Shown: positions 31,101 to 39,245 of the stretch, piece after piece
How positions within the stretch are numbered: the first letter of the stretch is position 1
How the letters are laid out: each line of letters begins with the position of its first letter
Source of the DNA: Owenia fusiformis
Lineage: Eukaryota; Annelida; Polychaeta; Sabellida; Oweniidae
Assembly: GCA_903813345.2 (NCBI GenBank)
Contig: CAIIXF020000004.1
Coordinates: 17,095,513 to 17,159,512 of the forward strand
Direction: 5' to 3'
DNA: 64,000 bases
Made by a program: the position numbers and the translations under genes
The notes under the pieces: model-generated
Seen by the model: the letters and a program-made list of their open reading frames with translations, nothing else
Database searches by the model: none
What the model was told of the DNA's origin: nothing

Positions 31101-32490
31101 TTCAGAGGGCTTTTTTTTTATTTATCCTGTTTTATTTAATACAATAATATATGTAAAAAGAAAATTTCCAAAAAGGCGACTTTTCAGAGGGCTGAAAAGG
31201 TTACTAGTATTTCATCATGTTTCTGGTCATTCTGACCATTTTCATTTGTTCCCGGTCATGTAAATGATATGTGGAACTAGTTAAACTGACTGGAGGTCCA
31301 AACAGAACTCTGTTATCTTGGTTCAAAACATTTTCAAAATCCAGCATGGTTTTCACATTTTTTGTTTTGTCATTTCCTTCCATAGCACCTTAAAGGGGTT
31401 TACCAATATAACATGCAAGGGTACCTGTATCAAATATTGGCCACTGTGCCATCCTAGAACAGAGCTAAAATGAATCGCGTAATAAGCGACATGTAATGGC
31501 TCATCTATGCGTAAAAAACTAACTTTTACGCTTACCTGTAAAAACTAGAAAACAGACTAATCTGACGTCATTTTTCATGCTTTGTTGAATACGCGTCTGT
31601 AAATTTCACCAATATGATAATCCTATGTAAAAACCTGTAAACTTCACGCTGGCCCACAGAAAATAAACAAATTTGACGTCATTTATCTGCGTGCGCATTG
31701 AAGTTCACGTTCAAGTTTTGTTAAATACGTGTAGCTTAACCTCTCTACTAATAAAAAAAAGTAATACTTGTTAGTTTGGATCCCGGTTCGTTTTAGCGAA
31801 TTTGCACATTTGAAACGATGGCTGCGCGCTCTTAAAATGCACTATTGACCTATTACTATTGTACCATTCTCTTATACTTCTATATTCCATAATTGTTCAA
31901 ATCTTGCACATGAAAACTGCACATCGTAGAAGCATTTTGGCATGAGTTGATTATTGATTAACGAACTGAGATTCTGGAAAAGGTTTTAAAAGCATTGATT
32001 TTTACCTATCATAAATACACATTAACTACATTATTTACAGATTTCATAAATAAATTAAATATTAAAGTATTCCAAAATCCTTAATATTTATCCAGGTTAA
32101 TTGCTTACACCGCTACGGGCCTGGGCGTTTTACTTCAAACTAATGACTTATTTATCATCCTTAATGATCTAATTTCAGCAATCAAGCGTCGTTTCAACCA
32201 CTTCACCTGCAAGTAGTATTTCCAAGTACCTGATACCTGGGCTATACTCGTATGTCTGCGCGTACCTGGATGCACCCGAATATGAAGATCCCCTGACGAC
32301 TGTCAAGGATGAGTCGAAGCTGCACAAATTTAACGTACCAGCATTCTACACCGGCAACACTACTAATCCTGCCAATGGAATTGCAGAAAACTGTTCGCCA
32401 ACTAACTATGTCATTCAAAACGGCAATGGACCATTCCCTTCTGGTGAAATCTTACCTCGCTTCGTAATTAAGGATCCTATTGATCTCTAG
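16145..32490 (+). CDS. Secreted multi-EGF protein with a novel C-terminal half (5' exon missing)
   Basis: Nine coding exons: 16145-16194, 17376-17802, 20601-20878, 21343-21459, 24569-24694, 26753-26871, 28990-29107, 29940-30055 and 32179-32490. Splice phases agree throughout, giving 553 residues from exon 16145 onward. Order: hydrophobic signal segment (IAPIVVLIFVVSLAAT), two EGF domains (CENGGNPC..CLCQSGYGGDIC and CDAFPC..CLCEENSQGQFC), a Cys-rich stretch, two more EGFs (PCSSSPCENNATC.. and PCDSNPCQNGANC..), then about 260 residues of beta-rich-looking sequence without a recognised domain. No transmembrane segment follows, so it is probably extracellular. The initiator Met is not in the first exon seen: a phase-2 intron precedes it. 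Confidence 0.85.
16727..17140. mobile_element. TTAA-bounded palindromic element in EGF-gene intron 1
   Basis: Left end TTAAGGAACC, right end AGTACCTTAA. The arms pair over about 130 bp through GCTACACCTGCACATGTTAT, GTACAAAATAAAGTATG and GTGTATTTCCTTG. Related arm sequence recurs at 15313-15679 and as a fragment at 42478-42530. Confidence 0.75.
17376..17802 (+). CDS. EGF-gene exon: EGF domains 1 and 2
   Basis: Acceptor GTTTGCAG, donor GTGAGG. Contains two complete six-Cys EGF domains, then a Cys-containing linker ending AWCIPDTR. The frame is also open upstream from an ATG at 17339, giving the hydrophobic leader MWDYNYIVLMFAGSAAVFG; this could be an alternative first exon. Confidence 0.92.
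18530..18595 (+). tRNA. tRNA-like pseudogene
   Basis: Shows an A-box-like TGGTGTATTGGTTAGC and a B-box-like GGTTCACATCC at tRNA spacing. The B box departs from GGTTCGAATCC and the arms do not pair well. Most likely a tRNA-derived relic inside the transposable element rather than a working tRNA. Confidence 0.35.
18663..18976. mobile_element. Nested inverted-repeat element
   Basis: GACCAAGGAGGATTGGCTCC at the left and its reverse complement at 18953-18974. About 310 bp with no frame; inserted in the larger element at 18327-20440. Confidence 0.6.
19100..19400. repeat. Diverged direct repeats, about 190 bp
   Basis: Two copies of a block with CAACTTGCTTCAAATTGACC (about 19157 and 19315) and AAGGTCAAAAAA. 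A related fragment lies at 42545-42680. Confidence 0.6.
20475..20520 (+). pseudogene. Degenerate duplicate of the next EGF-gene exon start
   Basis: After TGTGTTTTCCAG the sequence TATGGTCTGAATGAAAC repeats the start of the exon at 20601, followed by a diverged match to the next about 25 bases. Read in the exon phase it meets TAG after seven codons. A local duplication of about 130 bp would explain it. It keeps an acceptor-like AG. Confidence 0.6.
20601..20878 (+). CDS. EGF-gene exon: Cys-rich stretch and EGF 3
   Basis: The preceding tract TTTTTTTTTTGTTTAG is an excellent acceptor; donor GTAAGT. Encodes YGLNETDKYIYVDDG, a partial Cys motif (CAQTPCDLAMYRC) and EGF 3 (CENNATCVSEGETEFSCNC). Confidence 0.92.
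21343..21459 (+). CDS. EGF-gene exon: EGF 4
   Basis: A single complete EGF domain (INPCDSNPCQNGANC..CDCNFNSTGDFC) in one phase-1 exon, donor GTGAGT. This is the last Cys-rich domain. Confidence 0.92.
22010..24568 (+). repeat. 59-bp minisatellite carrying a 3' splice site in every unit
   Basis: About 43 tandem units of 59 bp. Each contains ATTACTTAATGTCCCCACAT (branch-point-like CTTAAT plus a pyrimidine-leaning tract), then TTTCATTGCAG followed by CAATTAGC or CAATTGGC. The last unit ends exactly at the acceptor of the exon at 24569. Units differ at a few positions (ACCTGATAT, GACTAATAT, GCCAAATAT). A block of 11 units (about 649 bp) is present twice, about 22791-23440 and 23440-24090. Confidence 0.95.
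24568..24569 (+). promoter_or_regulatory. Authentic 3' splice site at the end of the minisatellite
   Basis: The acceptor AG ends at 24568. It is the only copy in the array followed by open coding sequence in phase 1 that continues to a consensus donor. All upstream copies reach TGA or TAA within about 12 codons. Confidence 0.75.
24569..24694 (+). CDS. EGF-gene exon after the splice-site minisatellite
   Basis: Encodes IGIGLSFDNFMEDNPLVEVV and a strand-like continuation ending LTGGDG; donor GTAAAT. Its acceptor CATTGCAG is the last unit of the minisatellite, and its first bases CAATTGG are also part of the repeat unit. Confidence 0.85.
24753..25068. mobile_element. Small inverted-repeat element
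   Basis: A perfect 19-bp terminal repeat, TTTATCCTATGACAAGTGA at the left and its reverse complement at 25050-25068. The interior has further palindromes around GAGCGGGACATATATAAT. No coding frame. Confidence 0.7.
25200..25260. repeat. AT-rich low-complexity tract
   Basis: Run of ATAAATA-type repeats. Confidence 0.6.
25900..26310. repeat. Diverged repeats with AATGGCGGC motifs
   Basis: Repeated blocks with ATGGCGGCTGAATTTCAAAA, AACGTAATCTTTGATAA and GACGGATTTGGTTCAAA, spaced by about 90-140 bp. Intronic, non-coding. Confidence 0.5.
26303..26447. repeat. Dispersed repeat shared with 205-345
   Basis: Direct match over about 140 bp, including GAGTGGTATCGATATGGTGA and TGGTAACATTATAATTTGAA. Confidence 0.75.
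26753..26871 (+). CDS. EGF-gene exon, C-terminal region
   Basis: Encodes TSYIYPASPAWIGATIEIFV then an Asp/Asn-rich run (HDNDDNQNYNN). Acceptor TTGTTCAAG, donor GTAAAA; phase 1 in, phase 0 out. Confidence 0.8.
27263..27572. mobile_element. GGGCC-rich DNA element with 5-bp target duplication, copy 1
   Basis: Left end CACTGGCGGAT; right end reverse-complemented CAGGGGCGGAT. Flanked on both sides by ATAAC. The interior is built from AAGTGGGCCTTTTTGGTCAT-type text with many GGGCC/GGCC blocks. A homologous copy lies at 41433-41774, flanked by a different 5-mer. No transposase frame. Confidence 0.8.
27646..27716 (-). tRNA. tRNA-like sequence, probably a SINE head
   Basis: On the minus strand, A box TAGCTCAGTTGG and B box GGTTCGATTCC sit at tRNA spacing with CTGGATCCA in the anticodon region. 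The acceptor arms do not pair (TACATG against CACGGGG). This favours a tRNA-derived retroelement head or pseudogene over a functional tRNA. Confidence 0.5.
27905..28080 (+). pseudogene. LINE remnant downstream of a reverse transcriptase
   Basis: One frame reads DTPIDQIKHHKHLGLILDEK and on to KLQRLLNPLMAIPNT. HKHLGLILD is the conserved block that follows the polymerase domain in many non-LTR reverse transcriptases. Only a short fragment with no intact ends. An open plus-strand frame at 28169-28375 may be part of the same remnant. Confidence 0.55.
28645..28674. mobile_element. Solo mariner-like terminus
   Basis: Reverse-complemented it reads TACAAGGTGTTCAAAAAAAC, the right-end type of a Tc1/mariner-like element. 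No partner end was found nearby. Confidence 0.35.
28761..28838. mobile_element. 78-bp miniature inverted-repeat element
   Basis: Left TACAGGGTATCCATG; right reverse-complemented TAGAGGGTGTCCATG. Extremely short, with only about 40 bp between the arms. Confidence 0.5.
28990..29107 (+). CDS. EGF-gene exon, C-terminal region
   Basis: Encodes VIVLDASFQWVNISYSDLQL and continues to FAEGSTG. Acceptor GGTTTTGCAG, donor GTAAAT. Confidence 0.8.
29180..29420. mobile_element. Possible small inverted-repeat element
   Basis: TAATTATTACCACC at the left, near-complementary GGTGGTAATAATACTA at the right. Contains a run of 12 C at about 29333. Weak evidence. Confidence 0.35.
29508..29645. repeat. Hairpin with GGGATATAC/GTATATCCC arms
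   Basis: GGTTTTGGATACAGGGAATA and GAGGGATATACAATATATCT pair with GTATTGTATATCCC and GATATTCCATGTATCCAAACC on the other side. Similar GAGCGGGACATATACAATAT text follows at 29700-29790 and at 24810. Confidence 0.6.
29940..30055 (+). CDS. EGF-gene exon, C-terminal region
   Basis: Encodes ISSFDHFFCYAFSGYSNFTL and LPLGVVYTGLALT. Acceptor TTTTTTCAG, donor GTAAGT; phase 1 in, phase 0 out. Confidence 0.82.
30151..31746. mobile_element. 1.6-kb terminal-inverted-repeat element, copy 2
   Basis: Left AGAGAGATTAAGTTACACG, right reverse-complemented AGAGAGGTTAAGCTACACG. Internal sequence matches copy 1 (18327-20440), for example GGCAATAGTAGGCCCTGG at about 30412 and 19520. It is interrupted by the fold-back element at 30551-31393. 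Confidence 0.7.
30551..31393. mobile_element. TTAA-bounded fold-back element nested in copy 2
   Basis: Left TTAAGGTGCTATGG, right CCATAGCACCTTAA. The outer arms pair over about 210 bp (through AACAGAGTTCTGTTTGGACC), and a second inverted pair (30750-30880 with 30960-31110) follows inward. A fragment of the same family lies at 52297-52445. Copy 1 of the host element lacks this insertion. Confidence 0.8.
32179..32490 (+). CDS. EGF-gene last exon with stop
   Basis: 104 codons including TAG at 32488-32490. Begins with a Ser/Thr-rich linker (QSSVVSTTSPASSISK), then YLIPGLYSYVCAYLDAPEYE, and ends FVIKDPIDL. No membrane anchor or GPI-type hydrophobic tail. Confidence 0.88.
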   Translation, partial: QSSVVSTTSPASSISKYLIPGLYSYVCAYLDAPEYEDPLTTVKDESKLHKFNVPAFYTGNTTNPANGIAENCSPTNYVIQNGNGPFPSGEILPRFVIKDPIDL

Positions 32491-33341
32491 ATTTCAGTAT
32501 TCCCCCAGATCCAATGTGCTTTGTATCATTTCAATGCTAAAAAGCATCATTCCAAATAGTTGGATAATCTAAGATAAAACAACAGTTGAAACACAACTCG
32601 CATTGACATGATCTCTATGCTATGTACGCCTTAAAATTGACACAAGAATTAAAGCCACCATATTCTTTTACACAGTTATGAGAACTATCTAAGATGCATA
32701 ACACGTCATAATTTAGACGCCCTTCAGGACGCCAAGGAAATTGATCGGAAAGAGATCGTTAAGGACTGGACCAGAGTCAAATGTCCGAACGTTTTTAATG
32801 AATACAACACAAGAATCAAATTAATGTATAAAACTAGATGAATAATATATTTTTATAAACATGCAAAATATATTTTTATTCCTAATATAAAAAGTGTTTA
32901 TATATAAAATGTTGTACCATGGAACTCAACTGTCGGAATAGTCAACTGACATCATAAATTATGCATTTCAGTCAATGTCATAACATTCCTAGGTTTTAAG
33001 CCATGGTCAAATCTTAAATCAGACACTTCAATTCCAAATCCCAATGAAAAATGCGCATGCGCAATAAATACATTGGAATAAATTTCGTTCGTTGGTAATA
33101 AAGCACTTGTTGCTGAAACTCTGAACATGCAATGTTAGAGGTGCTACCTACAGTAACCTGCGACAGTTACTGAACTGCCATCTTATTACATGTACATAGC
33201 TTAACTTTGTATTTGCTAAATGACCATTGCATTGATATAGGCCCATTGATATAGGCTCATTCATATAGGCTATTTTATATAAGCTCATTGATATAGAAAA
33301 GGCTCATAGGTTTGTTTCCACTTAGTTGCTACTCATATTTT
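32491..33341. other. Convergent 3' intergenic region
   Basis: Lies between the stop codons of the EGF gene (plus) and the LamG gene (minus), so it holds both 3' UTRs. AATAAA occurs on the plus strand at 33063-33068. A short tandem repeat based on CATTGATATAGGCT lies at about 33230-33305. Confidence 0.55.
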
Positions 33342-34012
33342 TTAGAAATGGCAGCCAAAACCGGAAATATCCTTAGCGTTGAGAATGTCTTTTATTGACA
33401 ATGCTTTATTGTAAAGTTGCACGCACGACATACGACCGTTAAATGCTCTATTGTCAGTTTCAACTCTTGCCCCTATTCTGATTTTACTCATTGTTGCGAT
33501 TTCCGTTCTCGGAGAATAGGTGACTTCATTGACAACGTCACCGTCTTGCACCAGTGTAAGTAGTCCCGTGTTGTATTCATACACTACACTGAGGTAGTAC
33601 CAAACATTTTGGCGGATGGTTTCATTAGAAATGGCCGAAGGAAATAGTCCTTCACCATTTCTTTTGAAAAGTCCAGCCTCGAACCTTCCATTTGCAGTCA
33701 ACCAAATATAGGTAGAAAACACATCTTCCTCTGGCGGAACATACATGAACAAAGGGCAAAGGTCAAGGACAGATGCATATACGAACGCACTCCAGGTGAA
33801 TGAATATCTGACATCTAAGTGACTTCCGGTGGTATGGAGAATCTCTATATATGAACTGCTAGAGCCACTGAATGATACGGCTCCTTGTGGATTGCCATTT
33901 GGACCATTTGCAAAAGACACCCCAACTGCATTAACTGTTTTATTGTATCCCGATATGTCGTCTGCTCCGTAGAAACCATTCAAGGGCCATATACCAACAG
34001 CAGCCGAGAGAA
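33342..34012 (-). CDS. LamG-like domain exon with stop
   Basis: Acceptor GTTCTACAG. Encodes LSAAVGIWPLNGFYGADDIS, SFSGSSSSYIEILHTTGS, YSFTWSAFVYAS, WYYLSVVYEYNTGLLTLVQ, NRAFNGRMSCVQLYNKAL and stop TAA at 33344-33342. The pattern (initial W-P-L, gA.SF.G..SYIEI, sfTwsafVY, nGrmscvqlYnkaL) is that of LamG/concanavalin-like jelly-roll domains. 223 codons, phase 1 in. Confidence 0.88.
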
Positions 34013-36290
34013 CTGTAGAACAATATGATAAAACAAGCCATTAACATGCAAAATTCCACCAATTACCATTTGTTACAGATGCCGAACACCAACATTGTCC
34101 ATAAAAGAACTTGTTTGGTGTGATAGCTATATTTTTGCTAACTCGTTCATAAACAGTCTTAAATACGTTCTTAATCAGTTTAAACTCGTTTGCAATTAGT
34201 TCTATCTCGTTCTCAATACGTCCTCGGACAGTTCAACTTGTTGTTAAAACGTCCTTAGTAGGATTAAAGTACGACGGTTCCGTTCGTAGTAGGTCCAGCT
34301 CGTCGTTAGTACGTTGTCACTCGTTCTAATTGTAGAACGTATCGACCACGAGAACAATTTGAGCATGTTCTTAGTTCTAGAGGACCTACCCGTTCGAGTA
34401 CGTTCGATGAAGTTTGTAAATAGACCCCAAACGGTTTTAAGGACGTCCATAGATCGTGAAAGATCACACCAAACTAATTTTCACTACGTTCTCGAAAACT
34501 GGCTTCAACTGTGTACGAACGGACTGGACGTACTTATAACCGTTTGGGGTCTATTTACAAACTTCATCGAACGTTCTCGAACGGGTAGGTCCTCTAGAAC
34601 TTAGAACATGCTCAAAATGTTATCTTGGTCGTCACGTTCTATAATTAGAACGAGTTACAACCTACTAACGACGGGATGAACGTACTACGAACGGAACCGT
34701 AGTACTTCAATCCTACTAGGGACGTTTTTACAACGAGTTGGACTTTTGAGGACGTATTGAGAACGAGGTAGAACTAATTGCAAACGGGTTAACTGATTAA
34801 GAACGTATTTATCAACGAGTTAGCAAAAATATAGCTATTACACCAAACAAGTTGCCACTGCGTTCTTAAAAACTGGTTTTAAACTGTGTGCGAACGGAAT
34901 GAACGTAGCTACAACGTTATACGGTCTGTTTACGAATTTCATGCAATTTTCTTTGTGTATCCCCACTTTTCCGATTTCAATCATAAATTGTGTCAATATA
35001 GCGTGCAAACTTAGGGTAGACGTTGTAGTTCTCGGATGCCAAAACGCCTGGGAGCACATAGATACTCGAATCCCGGACTCGAATGATCTTGATTTGATAT
35101 TGTGCTGTTAATTGGGTTCAATAATAAATTTAAAGTCTTATGTAAGATGAGATATAAAGCGTTTTTATTCCAAACACAAATGTTATGACATATCCGACAT
35201 CTTAGATCTAGCAGCCTATCGGCAATTGGTTAAAACACATCACGTGGTACAAAAGTAGGTCACTAAGCACGTGGCCTGATAAACAATAGATGTTGATGAG
35301 TGAATATATCAGCTAACACTACAGATATCATGGTGCAAAGAAATCGTAAATCTACTGAGTGGTTCTATGAAAATAAAAATAAAAGGATATGGGTTATTAT
35401 AGATCCCGTCAATCGACCTCAACCAATCCAACTTTAAGATCTTACTTGAGGTCTTATTTCCTGTAGCGTTATAAAACCCTGCTGTGGTATTACCGGTAGT
35501 GGTCATGGCCGAAGATTGCGTAGTAATTGGTGCTGTAGTTGCGTTCATTCCTTTCATTTGTTCGTCGATCTTTGCCGTATGTAAATAATCCAAACCTGTC
35601 AAAGTAAGAAAGGTTCGGTATTTGTATCACAATCGTACAACATACAGGGTGACCCAAGAAACACAACCCTACATGTACAGAAACTGCAATCAATGGATGA
35701 CAATGCGAGACTAAATTCTTTACATAAGATTCAATTCTTTTTGTCATGGTCAATTAAAAAATGTGCCCACTTTTGTCGACAGAAAAGTAAATGAAAGATT
35801 TTCACCAAAGGGTTACACATCACATTTTTTAGGTTCTCGTACGCTGCATTGTCACAAAAAATCAATTTTGTGAAACACTTAATGTCGTATTATCATCCAT
35901 AGATTCTAATTTATGCACATAAAAACTGGCTTCGTAGGATTAGGTATTTAAGAAATTATTACATTATTATAGGGTTCTGTTTTTGGGTCACCCTGTACAC
36001 TTTTCGATTATGCAGAAAACTATGTACATAGTCGTTCAAACTCATATTTTTGCTTTCCGGGTCTTAGTAGCATTAATTGGGTACTTCCTATTTTCAAAAA
36101 AATCACAAATAGTTTAAATCAACACAGGTACAATCCATGATATAACAGTCCTCCACATAACTACACTTCATGGTAGACATGTACGTAATCATCAGGCCTC
36201 CTGGACTTCCATCAACGCGAATATCAGTTCTGACCTCGCAAACTTTGGTCCTTGCAGTCAAACCACGATTCTCAGGTGGCGAACGTGAAC
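33342..36290 (-). CDS. LamG-like domain protein, 3' end of gene
   Basis: Two firm exons (35595-35446 and 34012-33342) and one possible upstream exon (about 36290-36128). The protein has a Thr-rich, probably O-glycosylated linker, followed by a C-terminal concanavalin-like/LamG domain of about 200 residues. Domains of this type bind carbohydrate or matrix ligands outside the cell. The C-terminus is GFGCHF and there is no membrane segment after the domain. The 5' exons are not identified and could lie beyond the 500-N gap. Confidence 0.75.
34110..34851. mobile_element. Fold-back element packed with ACGTTC/GAACG motifs, in LamG intron
   Basis: Edges CTTGTTTGGTGTGATAGCTA and the reverse complement TAGCTATTACACCAAACAAG. 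Arms of about 350 bp meet near 34480. Motifs of the form ACGTTC, CGTTCG or GAACGT recur every 10-25 bp through both arms. A third partial copy of the inner part follows directly at about 34854-34955. No coding frame. Confidence 0.8.
35446..35595 (-). CDS. LamG-gene stalk exon
   Basis: Acceptor TTTGACAG, donor GTAAGA. Encodes LDYLHTAKIDEQMKGM, then a Thr/Ser-rich run (TTAPITTQSSAMTTTG) ending NKTS. Phase 1 on both sides, matching the LamG exon. It looks like a mucin-like spacer. Confidence 0.75.
35643..35997. mobile_element. Mariner-like MITE
   Basis: Left TACAGGGTGACCCAAGAAAC, right reverse-complemented TACAGGGTGACCCAAAAACA, continuing to CCCT for about 27 bp. Flanked by TA. 355 bp, non-coding; inserted just upstream of the LamG stalk exon. 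Confidence 0.8.
36128..36290 (-). CDS. Possible upstream exon of the LamG gene (PAN-like Cys pattern?)
   Basis: An open minus-strand stretch reading RTKVCEVRTDIRVDG, SPGGLMITYMSTMKC and SYVEDCYIMD, with a candidate phase-1 donor GTACCT that would create Cys when joined to the next exon. The Cys spacing recalls PAN/apple-type domains but is too short to assign. The acceptor is uncertain: a stop lies in frame at 36341-36343 and no strong polypyrimidine tract is visible. Confidence 0.3.
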
Positions 36291-36526
36291 TCTTATGTCG
36301 CACACCACCATTTACTCTTTCTCGAACATATTTCTCCACTCATGCAGAGAGATTCGTGCTCGCGAACCACACACCTGGTCGAAAAAAGTCAGTAATTTTA
36401 CTTGTATCATTACACATAACTAAAACTCCAACGAAGTGTTTTTATTTTTATTAAGGAAGAAATACTTTCCCAGTTTTTCATGCATGTTTATGTATATCCA
36501 CTTATTGAAGATATAGAGGTTCTTGT

Positions 36527-36655
36527 ATGAGTACCTGTGCAAGATCGTCCATTCTTGATGAGCTTTGTTAATTCTCCTTTATCGAGTCGAAGACGAGATA
36601 AAGAAACATTATCAAAGCGGGTCAAGAGTGGACGATATTGCACAGGTACGAGTAC
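36527..36655. mobile_element. 130-bp palindromic element
   Basis: GAGTACCTGTGCAAGATCGT at the left pairs with ACGATATTGCACAGGTACGA at the right; the centre is TTTATCGAGTCGAAGACGAG. A miniature hairpin element. Confidence 0.65.
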
Positions 36656-36964
36656 TAGAAAGTTTTTCTAATGTGACTCTCTAAATAATGCCCTATTGTT
36701 ACATTTTTATGATAAAACTGAGTGAAAATAGCTTCAAATTAATGGAACTTCATCTTTCGATAGTAATCACGCCTTACCATCGCGTAAGCAGGCGTCACCG
36801 TACAGCGTCAAAAAATAGCGGAGTACAGTTTTCTGTACGGTAACGCAAATTAACTGCTTTGAAGCAAAAACTATGACAAGGGTTTTAAAAAATTAATTTG
36901 ATGAAAACTAATACGATTTCATGTGAAATAAAAACAGCATTCTCTTAGAAATGGTTTTAACTTT

Positions 36965-37464
36965 NNNNNNNNNNNNNNNNNNNNNNNNNNNNNNNNNNNN
37001 NNNNNNNNNNNNNNNNNNNNNNNNNNNNNNNNNNNNNNNNNNNNNNNNNNNNNNNNNNNNNNNNNNNNNNNNNNNNNNNNNNNNNNNNNNNNNNNNNNNN
37101 NNNNNNNNNNNNNNNNNNNNNNNNNNNNNNNNNNNNNNNNNNNNNNNNNNNNNNNNNNNNNNNNNNNNNNNNNNNNNNNNNNNNNNNNNNNNNNNNNNNN
37201 NNNNNNNNNNNNNNNNNNNNNNNNNNNNNNNNNNNNNNNNNNNNNNNNNNNNNNNNNNNNNNNNNNNNNNNNNNNNNNNNNNNNNNNNNNNNNNNNNNNN
37301 NNNNNNNNNNNNNNNNNNNNNNNNNNNNNNNNNNNNNNNNNNNNNNNNNNNNNNNNNNNNNNNNNNNNNNNNNNNNNNNNNNNNNNNNNNNNNNNNNNNN
37401 NNNNNNNNNNNNNNNNNNNNNNNNNNNNNNNNNNNNNNNNNNNNNNNNNNNNNNNNNNNNNNNN
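36965..37464. other. Assembly gap (500 N)
   Basis: Exactly 500 N, a conventional placeholder for a gap of unknown size. Frames that appear open across it have no meaning. Confidence 0.99.
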
Positions 37465-38454
37465 AATTTCAATTTTCAATTTTATTTATTATACCATCAC
37501 CCAAATAAAGGGTATTAGGCAAAAGTACATACAGTAAATAAGTATTTAACAATTAAGTATTTCATAACAAACATATTTACAATTGCTTCCCAGCCTCATT
37601 TAGAAACTTACATAATGCTAACAATACTTTACTATCAGATTGTAACAGCTAGGCATATTTAAAAGTACTAATGTTTTTACAAAAATATTGGGGTAAGTAT
37701 TGTTTTCTAATGCTTTTAACAGACTTACATTCTAATATAAAATGAAATTCATCTCCTAATGAATTGTTATTACATAGTTCACAAAATCTTCTATTTCTTT
37801 CTACATTTCTATACCTACCCCTCTCAATAGGTAATTTTGTGTTGGACATTCTGTATTTTGATAAAATGACTCTATATTTTTGAGGCAGTGAAAATAAGTA
37901 GTCTTCGAACTTGAATTCTGTTTTAAAAACTCTATAATTAAAACCTATGTTACTATTACTTACATCATTTTCCCATGATTGCCTGAACTGGTCTTCTAGC
38001 CTTAATTTTACAATTTTAACAAATTTTGAAAAATGCGAACTACTAGGATTTAACCAAATGTTTGTCATACCAAGTTGACATAATTCAGCCAGTCAGACTT
38101 CACAAGATTTTTATCAAAATAACTTCTATATATTTTGTACATCTTTGCTGAGAGCGTTTTTTCATTGTTAGAGCTTAATCTATACCAATATTTTAATATA
38201 CATAAATCAAATTTTACCCTTAATGGCATTCTCCCTAACTCACCATAAACCATAAAGGTTGGTGTTGATGCTTTGACTTTAAGGATATACTTTAAAAACT
38301 TTAAATGTAATTTTTCTATTATTGATAAAGCCCCATACCTCAGCCCCATATAACAAAATGGGGGCAACAAGCGTATCAAAAAGATGTAATTGTGTCTTAA
38401 TTGGTAACGAATATCTATTACCCTGGCTAAGTATAGTAAACATAATTAGCAAAT

Positions 38455-39240
38455 ATCACAGTATCATCTGCGTATAACTTTAAAACTTTAAAAGTAGCAA
38501 CTTTAAAAGTACATTTAGTTGTGCGTCATCCATAAGTGGAATAGGTTCACAACTATTGTCAAGTAAAAAGGCTTCTACATCATTTATAAACAAAGCATAG
38601 AGCAAAGGGGAGAGATTTTCTCCCTGACAAGATGAGCTAAAAAAATCAGACTTTTTAACATTATCATGAGATACACAACTCTTAATATTATTATACATAT
38701 TCTGGATTACAGTTAAAAACCTTCCTTCGATTCCATAACATTAGTTTGTGCCATAGGCCAGCTCTCCACACAGAGTCAAACGCAACCGAATAATCTACGA
38801 ATCCACAATAAAGTTTTTGCTTCTTAGTCAAAAGAATATCAATCAAGCATTTCAAAACAAAGATGTGATCAGTTGTGGAATGAAACTTCCGAAATCCACA
38901 CTGATTAATATTTAACAATTCCATTGAATTTACGAAGTCAGTCAGTCTTACATTCAACACATGAGTGAATAATTTAGCACAACAGCTTAACAATGTTATA
39001 CCTCTATAATTTTTGGGATCGTTCAGATTACCCTTTTTCTTGAAAATCGGTTTAATAATTCCTTTCAACCAGTCACTAGGCATAACTCCACAGGTTAACA
39101 CTTTATTAAACAATTTCATCCATATGTCAATCAATAATGATTTACTGTACTTAATATACTCATTTAATATATTATCCATACCTGAAGACTTGCCATTCTT
39201 TAAGGATTTGATAGCTGAATAAATTTCATCAGCTGTGATG
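38455..39240 (-). pseudogene. LINE reverse transcriptase domain, frameshifted
   Basis: Reads ITADEIYSAIKSLKNGKSSG, PIFKKKGNLNDPKNYRGITL, LYCGFVDYSVAFDSVWR (catalytic Asp block A), GENLSPLLYALFINDVE, then in another frame LYADDTVIFANY (block C). The frameshift lies just before YADD. Confidence 0.88.
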
Positions 39241-39245
39241 TCACA

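Noticed and set aside
36919-37508. Long open frames on both strands
   Set aside because: They consist of the 500-N gap translated as unknown residues; not sequence.
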